64,000 nucleotides of DNA, from NCBI GenBank assembly GCA_964017235.1, contig OZ024931.1, forward strand, positions 119,857,530 to 119,921,529, in the 5' to 3' direction. Positions 1 through 10,984 of the stretch are shown here, piece after piece; within the stretch, counting starts at the first letter, position 1, and the number at the start of each line of letters is the position of its first letter. Under the pieces are notes generated by a model. That model worked only from the letters and a program-made list of their open reading frames with translations, made no database searches and had not been told where the DNA came from. The DNA is from Sabellastarte sp. h YS-2021 (lineage: Eukaryota; Annelida; Polychaeta; Sabellida; Sabellidae). Made by a program: the position numbers and the translations under genes.

Positions 1-463
1 GCACCAAAACGACGCTCTTCGTCAAGATAGGCGTCAACATGTTTCGGAAATTCATTTGCCGAAGAATGGTTTTTATGTTTACAATACAGGGGACATTCCC
101 GGTTGAAATCAAGTGGGAATCCATACTCCAATAAATGAATCAATTGGTTATCCCAATAATCAGTAAGAACTTCTTTCCAATATTTTATGTTCAGCTGGGA
201 ATCCACTGGAAAGCGACATTTTAACAAATTTGGCGCCCCACTACATTTAACACGCCTATGCATTTCAAAAGGACAGTTTATCTTCTCACCAGCCTTTGAA
301 TGGACGTTTGGGACAATGAATTCAGCCAAAGGTACAAAACCAAATGTAAAATCAGTTTGTTCACGCCATTTTTCTAAAAGTTGTTGGACTTCAACACTTG
401 CTGATGGTGATTTTGCAATTTTTGTAAACAAGGTGTTAACAATCTTGTTGTCATTCGTGTACT
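1..463 (-). pseudogene. Retroelement pol fragment (region before RT), runs off left edge
   Basis: Minus-strand translation gives an open frame of about 150 codons from the left edge to an in-frame TAG near 461-463. Its end carries PLDFNREC, then NHSSA and DAYLDEERRFGA. I associate that pattern with the stretch just before the reverse transcriptase palm in DIRS/Ngaro-type pol proteins of invertebrates. No catalytic motif is in the window because the frame continues leftward. Family assignment is from memory of the pattern and is tentative. It belongs with the ORF1 remnants at 464-2484 on the same strand. The in-frame TAG between ORF1 remnant and pol argues that this copy is decayed. Confidence 0.5.
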
Positions 464-1241
464 AGTCAATGTCAAACAGAGGCATTGTGTGTATGGTGTC
501 AATATTCTGAACATTTGTTTCATGAATTTTTGTATTTTTCTCCAAGCTTTTCACACCCATTTAGGTCACAAACCTGTACACCTTGTTTTAACACCTTTCT
601 TTTTACAACGGGTGTCAATCCACACTGACCATTGTCCACCACTTTACACCTATTGTCTACAGTGTCACTACTAATAGTTTGAATGCCTTGCTTCACATTA
701 GCAACGTGAAGCATTGTTTCACATTGAGAATAGTGATTCACATTACCCCCTTGCGTGACACAACTTGAGTTTGCAATTGGTGCAACCTGTTTACTGGGCC
801 CAGTGTGCATACGTTCTACATGGGTTTTTGGAGGACATACATCCATATTCACATCAGTATTGACATATTTATTTATCCAACAATCACTTCTAAATTTTTC
901 TTTAGGCCTGGACACCCTGGTGTCAGAATAGGTTCTACATTTTTTCCATGAATTTCCCACTTTTCTGAGATTCATTTTCCTATTTCCCTTAGCAAGAAGG
1001 CCTTGCACTTATTTTCTGTTACAATTAGAATTGTAAAACATCCTGGTTCGGACCTCTTGTGACTGACCTTGACCAGGGTGGCCCTGCCTGACATTTGTAA
1101 CAACTCTTTTGATAACTTTCTCCCTGTTTACATAATGAACACTATTTACAGATTTGCCAACAAACGTCCCTGGTTTAAAAACACTTTCAACAACTCTGTC
1201 CTGTACCTGCTCTTCATATACTTTGCTGCTCAGATCCTTAC
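464..1241 (-). pseudogene. Retroelement ORF1, C-terminal part, decayed
   Basis: One minus-strand frame is open from about 1350 down to 520 except for a single TAA at 1009-1011. The predicted protein is Lys/Val/Cys/Asn-rich with scattered Cys pairs and no recognised fold. It lies between the zinc-finger segment (1242-1797) and the pol fragment (1-463), so it is probably the variable tail of ORF1 or a linker. The frame switches relative to the zinc-finger segment near 1245. I cannot assign a function. Confidence 0.35.
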
Positions 1242-1797
1242 CTAATACTGAGCAGCCTGCTGCTCGTTTTTTGACACCTGCTTTTTTGAAAATTGACAAT
1301 CTTTCTGTGGGTGGGTTAATATTCGCCCTTGAACTAGACAGTTTGCACAAATGTGCTTGTGATTTCTGCCATTGACATCATGGTCCCCCCCCCCAAATTG
1401 ACATGTACCCGACTGAAAAGCTTTACAATACCAAGGTTTTTTCTTCTCCCAATTTTTACCCAATTTTGACGCTGTGGAGGGTTATGCTTCTGTGCATGGG
1501 CCCTACGAATCCTGCCAATGCGAGTGGTGTCCGACCAGTCTACTACCCCCCTTTCCATTTCGCACATAAGTACAGCGTGGGAAGCTTTTGCATTTGCCCA
1601 AGAAAAATCATTGGCATCTTCCATTAAATCCGCCAAATAGTGCAATATGTCCTCCCTACAATTTTGGTTTGACTCCTCTAAGATATTTTTAGCAAATCCC
1701 TGGACAAACTGGGTCAAGTTGAGTTGGTCATACGACAAACGCTGTTTGTTGGGACCCCCCAGAATATGATCTTGGGGCCAAGATACTCTATTATTGA
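1242..1797 (-). pseudogene. Retroelement ORF1, middle part with CCCH-like zinc finger, frameshifted
   Basis: Two overlapping minus frames join here. The first (1738-1450) reads YDQLNLTQFVQGF, then LADLMEDANDFSWANAKASH, then RIRRAHAQKH: a helical block typical of ORF1 in invertebrate retroelements with DIRS/Ngaro-like pol. The second (1463-1242) reads KPWYCKAFQSGTCQFGGGDH followed by HICANC, a CCCH/CCHC-like nucleic-acid-binding finger. The frame break near 1445 lies in an A-rich run, and a G11-12 run (plus-strand C at 1384-1395) lies inside the finger. Both are homopolymers, so the breaks could be decay or assembly error. Confidence 0.5.
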
Positions 1798-2484
1798 CTA
1801 ATACTTCAGTAGTACCCCCCTTTTTGACTTAATTTTGGGTGTTTCATTACCTTGGTTATGTTTTTCTTTGTCCATACTGGCCAATTTTTTGTCAATTTTC
1901 TTTTGCAACGGCCTAGAGGATCTAATCACTTTTAAATCTGGGATTTCAGTTGCATCATCTGAGGAAGTACTGGTAATAACCATTTTTTTCTTACTTTTCT
2001 TGACACTAAACTTTGAATCATGAGCAGTATGTTTACTTAACTTTGAGACTGGCTCCCGAGAACTGGTGACCACTGAAGTTGTAGGTGCCCCCATCTGCTC
2101 TTCCACGACGTCCAATCTCTTGCTGACTCTTCTAAGTTCTTGTAGAATGAGCATTTGCACATCTCCAGCTAAGCTGCCATCTTGCGACTGCTGCTCCTTC
2201 TCAGCCATGGTCTGAGGCCCCAGGGCCGAAGCCCCACTAACAAAACTGTTTTGTCCTTCTCCAGGGGCCTTGTTCTTGCTCACAGGTAGTTTACCAGAAC
2301 TCACGGCCTGTTCACTGCCACTGTCAGAATCCATACTGCTACTTTCAAAACTACTATTGTCTATCTGTCCCGACACATCTGATGTACTTCTATGTACTTT
2401 TTTCTTGTTTATTGTGCATTTTTTACCAGTGGGTGGTATGTGGCGATCATCACAAACATTACACCACCTTTTTTGTTTTCCCAT
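1798..2484 (-). pseudogene. Retroelement ORF1, N-terminal part (228 codons)
   Basis: The ATG at 2484 opens a 228-codon frame beginning MGKQKRWCNVCDDRHIPPTG. The CxxC...H...C module (CNVC, H, GKKC) looks like a short zinc knuckle. The rest is Ser/Lys-rich with a short coiled-coil-like stretch (LILQELRRVSKRLDVVEEQM) that may allow self-association. The frame ends at 1798-1800 just after a G6 run (plus-strand C6 at 1815-1820). The next frame over continues into the 1242-1797 block with VSWPQDHILGG, so ORF1 was probably one protein. Gag-like role inferred; no RT on this piece. Confidence 0.5.
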
Positions 2485-3214
2485 AGTTTAGTATCTAAAC
2501 AAAACAGGAACTGGTCCTGAGTTACTGCAGAGACAACTAATCAGAATTAAATTGGCAATGTATAGCAAGGGTGAAATAAATAGGTTAGACCGTCCCTTCA
2601 ATGCAGCCAATTCAAGCCTGAGGTTGTCAATGCAGCAAGCCAACGCCAACTAAGAGTGTCAGTCTGTACATTCATAGCATAACAGTTCAATAAAACATAA
2701 AAACAGTAATTAAAAATCATAAAATCTATGTCAATAGACAGTATAACGTTCATCAACACTAAAACATAGTTCATCCAATAAAACATAAATTCCAATCAGT
2801 ATAAAGTTAAAGCCATTTCAAATCAAATATTTTCACAATCAGTCCTTCCAGTTCAGTTTACAAAACACAAGTGACACATTTTGCCTCCAAATTATGGGTC
2901 CTTGAAGGGTCAGCCAATCAGGGCCAATGATTCAAATGGTAACCAAGTACAACATTAGGGGCTCCCAGAAACTGAGGCATGCACCCCAACTGACACTTAG
3001 GGTGCCTGTACACTTCCCCTGGAGTGGGGGACTGACAGACGTGATGTCCAGACACCACTAGTGAAAATGGTCGAAAATGGATGTAAATCAGCCCGGTTTA
3101 TAATCCTGAAATTTGGCCAGTAAATCCTCTAACTTACGAAATCTGACTGCTCAGGCTTTGGAATTACATCTGGTACCAGTGACTACTGGTGTGTTTTTGC
3201 ATTCCAGCAGTCCT
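2485..3214. other. No gene seen
   Basis: AT-rich DNA with no convincing ORF. It may hold the 5' leader of the minus-strand retroelement at 1-2484. No terminal repeat was recognised. Confidence 0.5.
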
Positions 3215-3430
3215 GTAATTTCCATATATTAACAGATATACAAGACCTGCACTACATCTGAATTAACTTTCATTGTCACTACTTTTTGAAGCAAACATTT
3301 ATGTAAAGCTTTCGCACATATGTATAAAATTATTATAATTGTGTAACATTTTTCTATTTAAACAAAGACTTCAAGATTTAAATACTTTACTGCTCTTGAT
3401 GTTAAATATATCACAATCACAATGTGCCCA
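3215..3430. repeat. Dispersed repeat, copy 1 (second copy near 18640-18805)
   Basis: The stretch from ACAGATATACAAGACC through CTTCAAGATTTAAATAC matches 18640-18805 in order and orientation with moderate divergence. Shared blocks include AACAGATATACAA, ATAATTGTGTAACATT and AAAGACTTCAAGATT. No coding potential is visible. Both copies sit beside LINE pieces. Confidence 0.6.
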
Positions 3431-3477
3431 ATCTGAAGCTGTAATTAGTTCCATCCAACTCAATGGCCAAGAGAGAT

Positions 3478-4060
3478 ATCTAATCTAATCTACTGCTTTG
3501 CAGGTGCAATATTTTCCCCACAAAGGGGAACTCTGTGCGCTAGTTAAACAAAATCATTATCATAAGGAGAGTCAAGGGACGTTCAGGGTCAGTAATCCAG
3601 AATTGTGGGTGTGACCAGGAGGGAAGAAGACTAAGTTGGGAAACTAGACTTGAACAGGTGGGTTTTGAGATGTTTCCTAAAAGTTGCGACAGCGGGACTG
3701 TTTCTTACTTGAAAGGGGAAACAGTTTCCAAAGAACTGGGGCATAGTGACTGAAGGAATTAGAGAAGTGTTTGATTTGTGAACTCTACAGTCAAAAGTGG
3801 AGGTTTAAAGGAACTTGAGTTTGCGGGTGCTTTGCCTTGTGTTTCTAGAAGAGGTGTATTGGTGAATTAATTCTCTTCACTAAACTGGTTGACCTTGGTT
3901 GAGAATTTTGTATGTAATGAGGCCAATTAAATTGTACCCTGTACCTGACTAGGAGCCAATGGAGTTTTCTTCAGTTGTGGGGTGATGCGAGAGAATTTTG
4001 AGGAACGGGTGACAACCCTGCATAGTGAGTTTTGGACTAACTGCAATCTCCTTAACTCAA
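3478..4060 (-). pseudogene. LINE 3' fragment (L2/CR1-type RT C-terminus), decayed
   Basis: Minus-strand translation near 4060-3930 gives LRRLQLVQNSLCRVV, then SRITPQLKKTPLAP. This parallels the C-terminal RT region of the better-preserved LINE at 9268-9948 (LHRLQSIQNCAARIV, RITPVLRTLHWLP). The left end at 3478-3494 is a short (TAATC)n-like run, as expected for the 3' tail of this LINE group. Frames are broken between the tail and the recognisable motif. Confidence 0.6.
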
Positions 4061-4090
4061 AATCAGATGCGAATTTAAGATTATATAACA

Positions 4091-4292
4091 TTATAAAGAC
4101 CGGAAGTGTGCAGACTACACAAAACAATGCAGTGCGCATATTTTTGCGTACAATTATCGGAGGCAATAACTAGACGATCGCCCATAACACAGAATGATAC
4201 AGACAAAATATAGTGCGACAACTAGCTAGGTGTGTACAGAAACATATTTACAATAATATTTAGTTATTAATAAATGAAACCGGTCTTTATAA
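4091..4292. mobile_element. Candidate short inverted-repeat element (MITE-like, about 200 bp)
   Basis: ATTATAAAGACCGG at 4091-4104 is repeated in inverse orientation as CCGGTCTTTATAAT at 4279-4292. No ORF lies between. The target duplication is not clear, so the borders are approximate. Confidence 0.45.
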
Positions 4293-4296
4293 TAGA

Positions 4297-4390
4297 AATA
4301 AAGTCCTCAGTTTAGTGATTTGTAACCCTAGATAATTCACACATTATCTAGGGTTATAAATCACAAAACCTCGGACTTTATTTCTACAAT
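4297..4390. repeat. Foldback hairpin of about 90 nt
   Basis: AGAAATAAAGTCC ... TGATTTGTAACCCTAGATAAT is followed after a short loop by ATTATCTAGGGTTATAAATCA ... GGACTTTATTTCT. The arms are near-complementary over about 40 nt with one mismatched block. It abuts the 4091-4292 inverted-repeat element and may be part of it. Confidence 0.65.
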
Positions 4391-4969
4391 GTTAACCCTC
4401 CCACTGAGTAACAGTAGTCTGTCCTCCCGCCAATTGGTCACATGACCACATTGTTTACTTCAATATTTTTGTTGCAAGTAAAAGAAAGGCTTGCAGGGAG
4501 GCAGGAGGGTAATACATGCTATCCCTATATATTGAATTCATTAATAAAGAAAAGACAGACCTCCTAACAGAATTAAAGTTTAGCCGTTTTTTTGTTTCTG
4601 TCTCACTCTCCATATTTGCATAATGAATGCCCTTTTCTATTCTTTCAATATCTTTTTGTCCAGAATGTTTGCTTAAATAATGTCAGTGAACCGACTGATA
4701 ATTGCAGATCACAAATATATTATGTAATCAGATGTAACAGGTGCTTCTGATGACTGAAACTATTTATTATGTGTTTTTGTGCTAAGATTCTTCCGCATTT
4801 GTATATTTATTAAGAAACAAAAATTAAAATTCTAAAAATATAAGTGGATCTTTAAAAATCTAATCACAATTTCATCTGTCCACAAATATATTAAAATCAT
4901 GGATACAGATAAAACAGTTATGGGATTACTTTTCAGAAGGGACAGTTAATCATTCAAATACTTTGAACA
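4391..4969. other. No gene seen
   Basis: AT-rich unique-looking sequence with no ORF, repeat or RNA gene recognised. Confidence 0.5.
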
Positions 4970-5154
4970 AGCAATCAGTGCCCGTGAACGGGCTCTGTGT
5001 CAGCTGACTGTGTGTTTTGAGTTTCAGACTAGAAGTGACAGAAGAAAAGGACATAAAAGTTGAGCCCTGCAAATGGTATTCAGAAGGAAAGTAACAACTG
5101 TTTAGGTGTAAAAAGTAGGTCAAAAATATATTTAAAGAAATACTGCAAATGCAA

Positions 5155-7360
5155 TATCCTCGTCTGACCTTGAAGGAGGGGCCCAAGGTCAAAACTGACT
5201 ACACCAAAAGATTTTCCCAGGCCATGATTTTCTATAGGTTGGTTTACCATCCCAAACTTCTAGGACCATTAATAAGCGAGTTGTAAGCACTTTTAAGTTT
5301 GACTATCCTCGTTTGACCTTGAAGGAGGGGTAAAAGGTCAAATCTGACCACACAAAAAGATTCCCAGCCCATAATTTCCTATAGGTTGCTTTACCATCCC
5401 AAACCTCTAGGACCAATAATAAGCGAGTTATAAGCACTTTTAAGTTTGGCAATCCTCATTTGACCTTGAAGGAGGGGTCCAAGGTCAAATCTGACCACAC
5501 CAAAAGATTCCCAGCCCATGCTTTCCCATGGTATGGTTTACCATTCCAAACCTCTAGGACCTATAATAAGCGAGTTATAAGCACCTTTAAGTTTGACTCT
5601 CCTTGTTTGACCTTGAAGGAGGGGTAAAAGGTCAAATCTGACCACACCAACAGATTCCCAGCCCATGATTTCCTACATGTTGCTTTACCATCCCAAACCT
5701 CTAGGGCTAGTAATAAGCGAGTTATAAGCACTTTTAAGTTTGGCTATCCTCGTTTGACCTTGAAGGAGGGGTAAAAGGTCAAATCTGACCACACAAAAAG
5801 ATTCCCAGCCCATGATTTCCTACATGTTGCTTTACCATCCCAAACCTCTAGGACCAATAATAAGTGAGTTATAAGAACTTTTAAGTTTGGCTATCCTCCT
5901 TTGACCTTGAATGAGGGGTCCAAGGTCAAATCTGACCACACCAAAAGATTCCCAGCGCATGATTTCCTACATGTTGCTTTACCATCCCAAACCTCTAGGG
6001 CTAGTAATAAGCGAGTTATAAGCACTTTTAAGTTTGGCTATCCTCGTTTGACCTTGAAGGAGGGGTCCAAGGCCAAATCTGACCACACCAAAAGATTCCC
6101 AGCCCATGCTTTCCCATAGTATGGTTTACCATTCCAAACCTCTAGGACCTATAATAAGCGAGGTATAAGCACCTTTAAGTTTGACTCTCCTTGTTTGACC
6201 TTGAAGGGGGGGCCCAAGGTCAAAACTGACCACACCAAAAGATTCCCAGCCCATGATTTTCTATAGGTTGGTTTACCATCCCAAACTTCTAGGACCATTA
6301 ATAAGCGAGTTATAAGCACTTTTAAGTTTGACTATCCTCGTTTGACCTTGAAGGAGGGGTCAAAGGTCAAATCTGACCACACAAAAAGATTCCCAGCCCA
6401 TGATTTCCTATAGGTTGCTTTACCATCCCAAACCTCTAGGACCAATAATAAGCGAGTTATAAGCACTTTTAAGTTTGGCAATCCTCATTTGACCTTGAAG
6501 GAGGGGCCCAAGGTCAAATCTAACCACACCAACAGATTCCCAGCCCATGATTTCCTACATGTTGCTTTACCATCCCAAACCTCTAGGGCTAGTAATAAGC
6601 GAGTTATAAGCACTTTTAAGTTTGGCTATCCTCGTTTGACCTTGAAGGAGGGGTCCAAGGTCAAATCTGACCACACCAAAAGATTCCCAGCCCATGCTTT
6701 CCCATGGTATGGTTTACCATTCCAAACCTCTAGGACCTATAATAAGCGAGTTATAAGCACCTTTAAGTTTGACTCTCCTTGTTTGACCTTGAAGGAGGGG
6801 CCCATGGTCAAAACTGACCACACCAAAAGATTTTCCCAGGCCATGATTTTCTATAGGTTGGTTTACCATCCCAAACTTCTAGGACCATTAATAAGCGAGT
6901 TATAAGCACTTTTAAGTTTGACTATCCTCGTTTGACCTTGAAGGAGGGGTAAAAGGTCAAATCTGACCACACAAAAAGATTCCCAGCCCATGATTTCCTA
7001 TAGGTTGCTTTGTCATCCCAAACCTCTAGGACCAATAATAAGCGAGTTATAAGCACTTTTAAGTTTGGCTATCCTCATTTGACCTTGAAGGAGGGGTCCA
7101 AGGTCAAATCTGACCACACCAAAAGATTCCCAGCCCATGATTTCCTATAGTATGGTTTACCATTCCAAACCTCTAGAACCTATAATAAGCGAATTATAAG
7201 CACTTTTTAAGTTTGGCTATCCTTGTTTTACCTTGAAGGAGGGGTCAAAGGTCAAATCTGACCACACCAAAAGATTCCCAGCCCATGATTTCCTATAGGC
7301 TGCGTTACCATCCCAAACCTCCAGGACCAATAATAAGTCAGATATAAGCACTTTTCATGA
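5155..7360. repeat. Tandem array, 147-bp unit, about 15 copies
   Basis: Successive TATCCTCGTTTGACC-type starts are 147 bp apart (for example 5304 and 5451). Each unit holds TGACCTTGA, then about 15 nt later CCAAGGTCA, then AGATTCCCAGCCCATG, a CCAAACCTCTAGGACC block and TAATAAGCGAGTTATAAGC. Units differ by a few percent and fall into recurring subtypes, suggesting block-wise amplification. Short ORFs through it are by-products of the repeat. Confidence 0.9.
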
Positions 7361-7543
7361 CTGACAAGGAAACGTCCCTGGCAGCCATCTTGTTTTTCAA
7401 AATGAGGCCAAAAATATTCCAAAGCAAGATTTTATGGTTATAAATATATCCTGCAAATTTGAGAAGACTAGCTATAATATTTTTTCGTTAGAGCGGTAAC
7501 GGTGAAATCTCTCTACACACTGTGGCTATCCAGTGGATACAAT
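7361..7543. repeat. Spacer between the two arrays
   Basis: Non-array segment containing GGCAGCCATCTTG and a CTGCAAATTTGAGAAGACTAGC block. A related copy occurs at 20940-21080 (GGCGGCCATCTTATT; CTGCAAATTTGGTGAACCTAGC), linking this family to the remnant there. Confidence 0.6.
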
Positions 7544-8790
7544 GATTTACTCAACAGTGAGAACCTGAAAGTAGCTATTGCTCAGCTATGCCATGACATA
7601 CAGGTCTGCAGTTTCACTATGTTATAGCTGACCAAAAATTACGTGAATAACATATTTAAACAAAATACTCCAAATGCAATAGTTTTCAAGTTACAACTGA
7701 TTTACTCAACAGTGACAACCTCAAAGTAACTATTACTCAGCTATGCAATGAGCTACATGTCTGAATTTTTACTATGTTATAGTAGACCCAAAAGTAGGTG
7801 AAGAACATATTTAAGCAAAATACTGTAAATGCAGTAGTTTTCAAGTTACAACTGATTTACTCAATAGGGAGAACCTGAAAATAGCTATTGCTCAGCTATG
7901 CCATGAGCTATGGGTCTGTAATTTCACTATGTTATAGCTGACCCAAAAGTAGGTGAACAATATATTTTAACAAAATACTCCAAATGTAATACTTTTCAAG
8001 GTACAACTGATTTACTCAACAGTGAGAATCTCAAAGCAGCTATTGCTCATCTATGCCATGAGCTACAGTTCTGCGATTTCACTATCTTTTAGCTGACCAA
8101 AAAGGAGGTGAATAACATATTCTAACAAAATACTGTAAATGCAACAGCTTTCAAGTTACAACTGATTTACTCAACAGTCAGTACCTGAAAACAGCTATTG
8201 CTCAGCTATGCCATGAGCTACAGGTCTGTAATTTCACTATGTTATAGCTGACCCAAAAGTAGGTGAACAATACATTTAAACAAAATACTGTAAATGGAAT
8301 AGTTTTCAAGTTATAACTGATTTACTCAACAGTAAGAACCTGAAAATAGCTATTGCTCATCTATGTAATGAGCTACAGGTCTGCAATTTGACCATGTTAT
8401 AGCTGGCCAAAAATTAGGTGAATAACATATTTAAAGAAATACTCTAAATGCAATAGTTTTCAAGTTACAACTGATTTACTCAACAGTGATAACCTCAAAG
8501 TAACTATTACTCAGCTATACACTGAGCTACAGGTCTGAAATTTTACTATGTTGTAGCTGACCCAAAAGTAGCTGAATAACATATTTACACAAAATTCTGT
8601 ATATGCAATAGTTTTCAAGTTATAGGTGATTTTACTCATTGCGGGAGGTACTGAAAAATCAGAAAGTAGCTATTATTCACTTAGCTATTGGGATAGACAC
8701 TCAAGTTACTCACCATGTTGTAGCTATGGAAAAAGTAGCTGAATAACATATTTTAACAAAATGCTCTAAATGCAATAGTGCATGATTTCA
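7544..8790. repeat. Tandem array, 155-bp unit, about 8 copies
   Basis: GATTTACTCAA starts recur at 7544, 7699 and 7854, giving a 155-bp period. Each unit contains GCTATTGCTCAGCTATGCCATGAGC-like sequence and ACTATGTTATAGCTGACC. The same unit is expanded to about 21 copies at 60466-63720. Confidence 0.9.
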
Positions 8791-9170
8791 TGAATTTTAT
8801 TGCATTAAAAATTATTTAAAAATTAATAAAAAAAAAATTAAGACAGATCCAGGTCTAATACTCACACAAGGTACTCTACTTGTGGCCTAGTACATATATG
8901 CAAGATATGAGAAAAATCCTTGCAATAGTGAATCAAAAAAATGTGATCAACTGTTGAACTTTTCACACTTTGGGTGGGGGTACCTCACTTGTAATGGCTC
9001 TGGCGAACAGACAGATCTGCATGAATTTTACGATTTATCATCCTCGATAGTTAAGGTATCTTTAAAAAAAACAGCATGTCTCTGGGTCTTGTAGTTTTGG
9101 AGAAGAAGTTGTTCACGCGGACGCATACGCGGACGCCACAGAGTGATGCCATAATGTCAGCTGACTGACA
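8791..9170. repeat. Right tail of array-bearing element, copy 1
   Basis: Homologous to 63735-64000: both have GCATGATTTCATGAATTTTA, AGACAGATCCAGGTCT, CCTAGTACATATATGCAAGA and GGTGGGGGTACC in the same order. Copy 1 continues to the GTCAGCTGAC motif at 9156-9165, which marks the probable right border. Confidence 0.7.
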
Positions 9171-9189
9171 CATCAGCTAATTCTAATTC

Positions 9190-10883
9190 TAATTTGACTT
9201 TTATAGCGCTTAATCTCCACTGAGTAGTGGACTCTAAGGCGCAACAAGACCATAGCAATAGGCAAATTCAAAGTCCAGGGACAAAAAACAGGTCGGCACC
9301 ACAGAGAAGCCATAAGAAAAGTGAGCTAAGGAGGATAAGCCTTTGCGTAGAGATAGGTTTTGAGCTTCTTTCTAAAAGAGGCCATAGTGGGTGATGCACG
9401 GATGTCTTCAGGGAGTGAATTCCAAACAGTGGGGGCATCAAAGGCAAAACTGAAGCCAAACTGCTTAGTGGACTTGTGAATTGGGGTTGAAATTTTGGTA
9501 CATTGAGGAAATTGGCAACACTCTGACTGCGTCTAGTATTGTAGGTAGTGCGGTATGTGGATAGATGTGGAGCGAAATATTTAGGGAAACCTGTATGAAT
9601 AAACTTGTACACCAGGGTAGCCAGTTTGAACTCTGAGCGAAACTGAATAGGGAGCCAATGGAGTGTCCTGAGTACCGGTGTTATACGAGTGTATCTACAC
9701 GAATTTGTGACAATTCTAGCAGCACAATTTTGGATTGACTGTAATCTATGGAGACTGGCTTTAGAGAGACTCCTGAAAAGTGAGTTACAGTAGTCCAACC
9801 GACTACTAACAAAAGCATTGGCAACCGACACAGCTGCATCCTGAGTCAAGAACTGCCTGATATTTCTAAAATCCCTCAGTTGACAAAAGCAGCCTTTACA
9901 AACTTTCTGTACGTGTTTTGAGATGGAAAAATCAGAGTCGAACCACACACCCAGGTTCCTGACAGACTCGGTGGGGTGAAGGGGGTTGCCCAGGATATCA
10001 ATTGGGAAACATGCACTTAACCTTTCTCTCTGCTTCTTGGAGCCAAAAAGTATGAACTCAGTTTTATCAGGATGAGTTTAAGTTTGCTAGCCGACATCCA
10101 TTCTTTTACATCTTGAAGGCATCTATTCAACTTATCAAAGGCAGCAGAGGCATTCCTGTGTGAGAGATGGACATAGAGTTGTGTGTCGTCTGCATAAAAA
10201 TGGAAGTTTACACCTTTGTGTCTACCAATCAGTGTGCTAGGGGGAGATGTGTACAGAGAAAATAGGAGAGGACCCAAAACAGAACCTTGAGGTATGCCGA
10301 ACAGGAGTTTTTTTAAGTTCGACAATGTGGAACCAATCTTTACACACTGATAGCGTTCAGTCAAATAAGAAGAGAACCATTTCAAAGCTGAACCGCCAAC
10401 ACCGAACCAATCCAGAAGACAGCCAAGGAGAGTGGAATGATCAATAGTATCAAAGGCAGCCGAAAGATCTAGAAGTACCAAGGCAGTAGCTTCACCCCGA
10501 GATAGTGACAAATGAATATCATTTTTGATGGAAAGCAGAGCCGTCTCAGTTGAGTGACCTGACTTATATGCAGACTGGTATGAGTTATCCAAGTCATGTT
10601 GATGAATGTGATCAACCAGCTGTTTAGCAACTACACGCTCCACCAGTTTAGAAATGAAGCTAAGTCCAGATACTGGGCGGTAGTTTTTCAAGTCCTCAAC
10701 AGGAAGAGAGGCCTTCTTGATAAGTGGAGTGACTACAGCTTTTTTGAAACCGTCTGGAACCAGTCCCTCACTGAGTGAACAATTGACCAACTTGGTTATC
10801 GATGGTAGAAGGATGTCCATGCATTCCTTAATAAGGAATGTGGGTAATGGGTCCAACAAGCATGATTTGGTGGGTGATTTACT
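9190..10883 (-). pseudogene. L2/CR1-type LINE, 3' half (reverse transcriptase), frameshifted
   Basis: Two minus frames (10883-10017 and 9948-9268) encode the RT of a non-LTR retrotransposon, which copies element RNA at a nicked target. Motifs in order: SPTKSCLLDPLPT at the 5' border, KNYRPVSGLSFISKLVERVV, LDLSAAFDTIDHSTLL, GIPQGSVLGPLLF, the catalytic FYADDTQLYV, then VWFDSDFSISKHV, SSRLDYCNSL and RITPVLRTLHWLPI. A one-base loss near 10076 (just after KLKL) separates the frames. The 3' end at about 9185-9195 carries an (ATTCTA)n-like tail. The upstream half of the same copy is at 17121-18453; the two are separated by a 6.2-kb insert. Confidence 0.85.
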
Positions 10884-10887
10884 GATT

Positions 10888-10909
10888 AAGCGTCCCGCAA
10901 GGGACGCTT
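10888..10909. repeat. Perfect terminal hairpin, 9-bp stem
   Basis: AAGCGTCCC, loop GCAA, GGGACGCTT. It lies four bases inside the left border of the insert, as terminal hairpins do in rolling-circle-type elements. Confidence 0.85.
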
Positions 10910-10930
10910 GTTTGTGTATGGGAGAGCTTC

Positions 10931-10984
10931 AGGCTCCGCCGGCTCCGCCGGCTCCGGCGGCTCCGCCGGCTCCGCCGGCTCCGC
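10931..10984. repeat. GGCTCCGCC microsatellite with inverted centre
   Basis: About six 9-bp GC-rich units, with the middle unit in opposite sense (GGCTCCGGCGGCTCC), so the run can fold on itself. It is strikingly GC-rich against the AT-rich surroundings. Confidence 0.8.

Larger units (their letters stand above)
4980..9170. mobile_element. Non-autonomous array-bearing element, copy 1 (Helitron/Helentron-like structure suspected)
   Basis: The left end has a small hairpin (4980-4993: GCCCGT, loop GA, ACGGGC) followed by the palindrome GTCAGCTGAC (4999-5008). The same palindrome recurs at the right end (9156-9165). Between them lie about 15 copies of a 147-bp unit, about 8 copies of a 155-bp unit and a unique right tail. 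No protein is encoded. A homologous element starts at 59377. Hairpin, subterminal inverted motifs and internal tandem arrays together resemble Helentron-derived elements (HINE/DINE-1-like, or 'pearl'-type elements of bivalves). That class call is inference. Confidence 0.55.

Noticed and set aside
5901-6905. Plus-strand repeat proteins (TLKEGSKVKSDHTKRFPAH)
   Set aside because: They follow the 147-bp array, whose unit is divisible by three and so stays open by chance.
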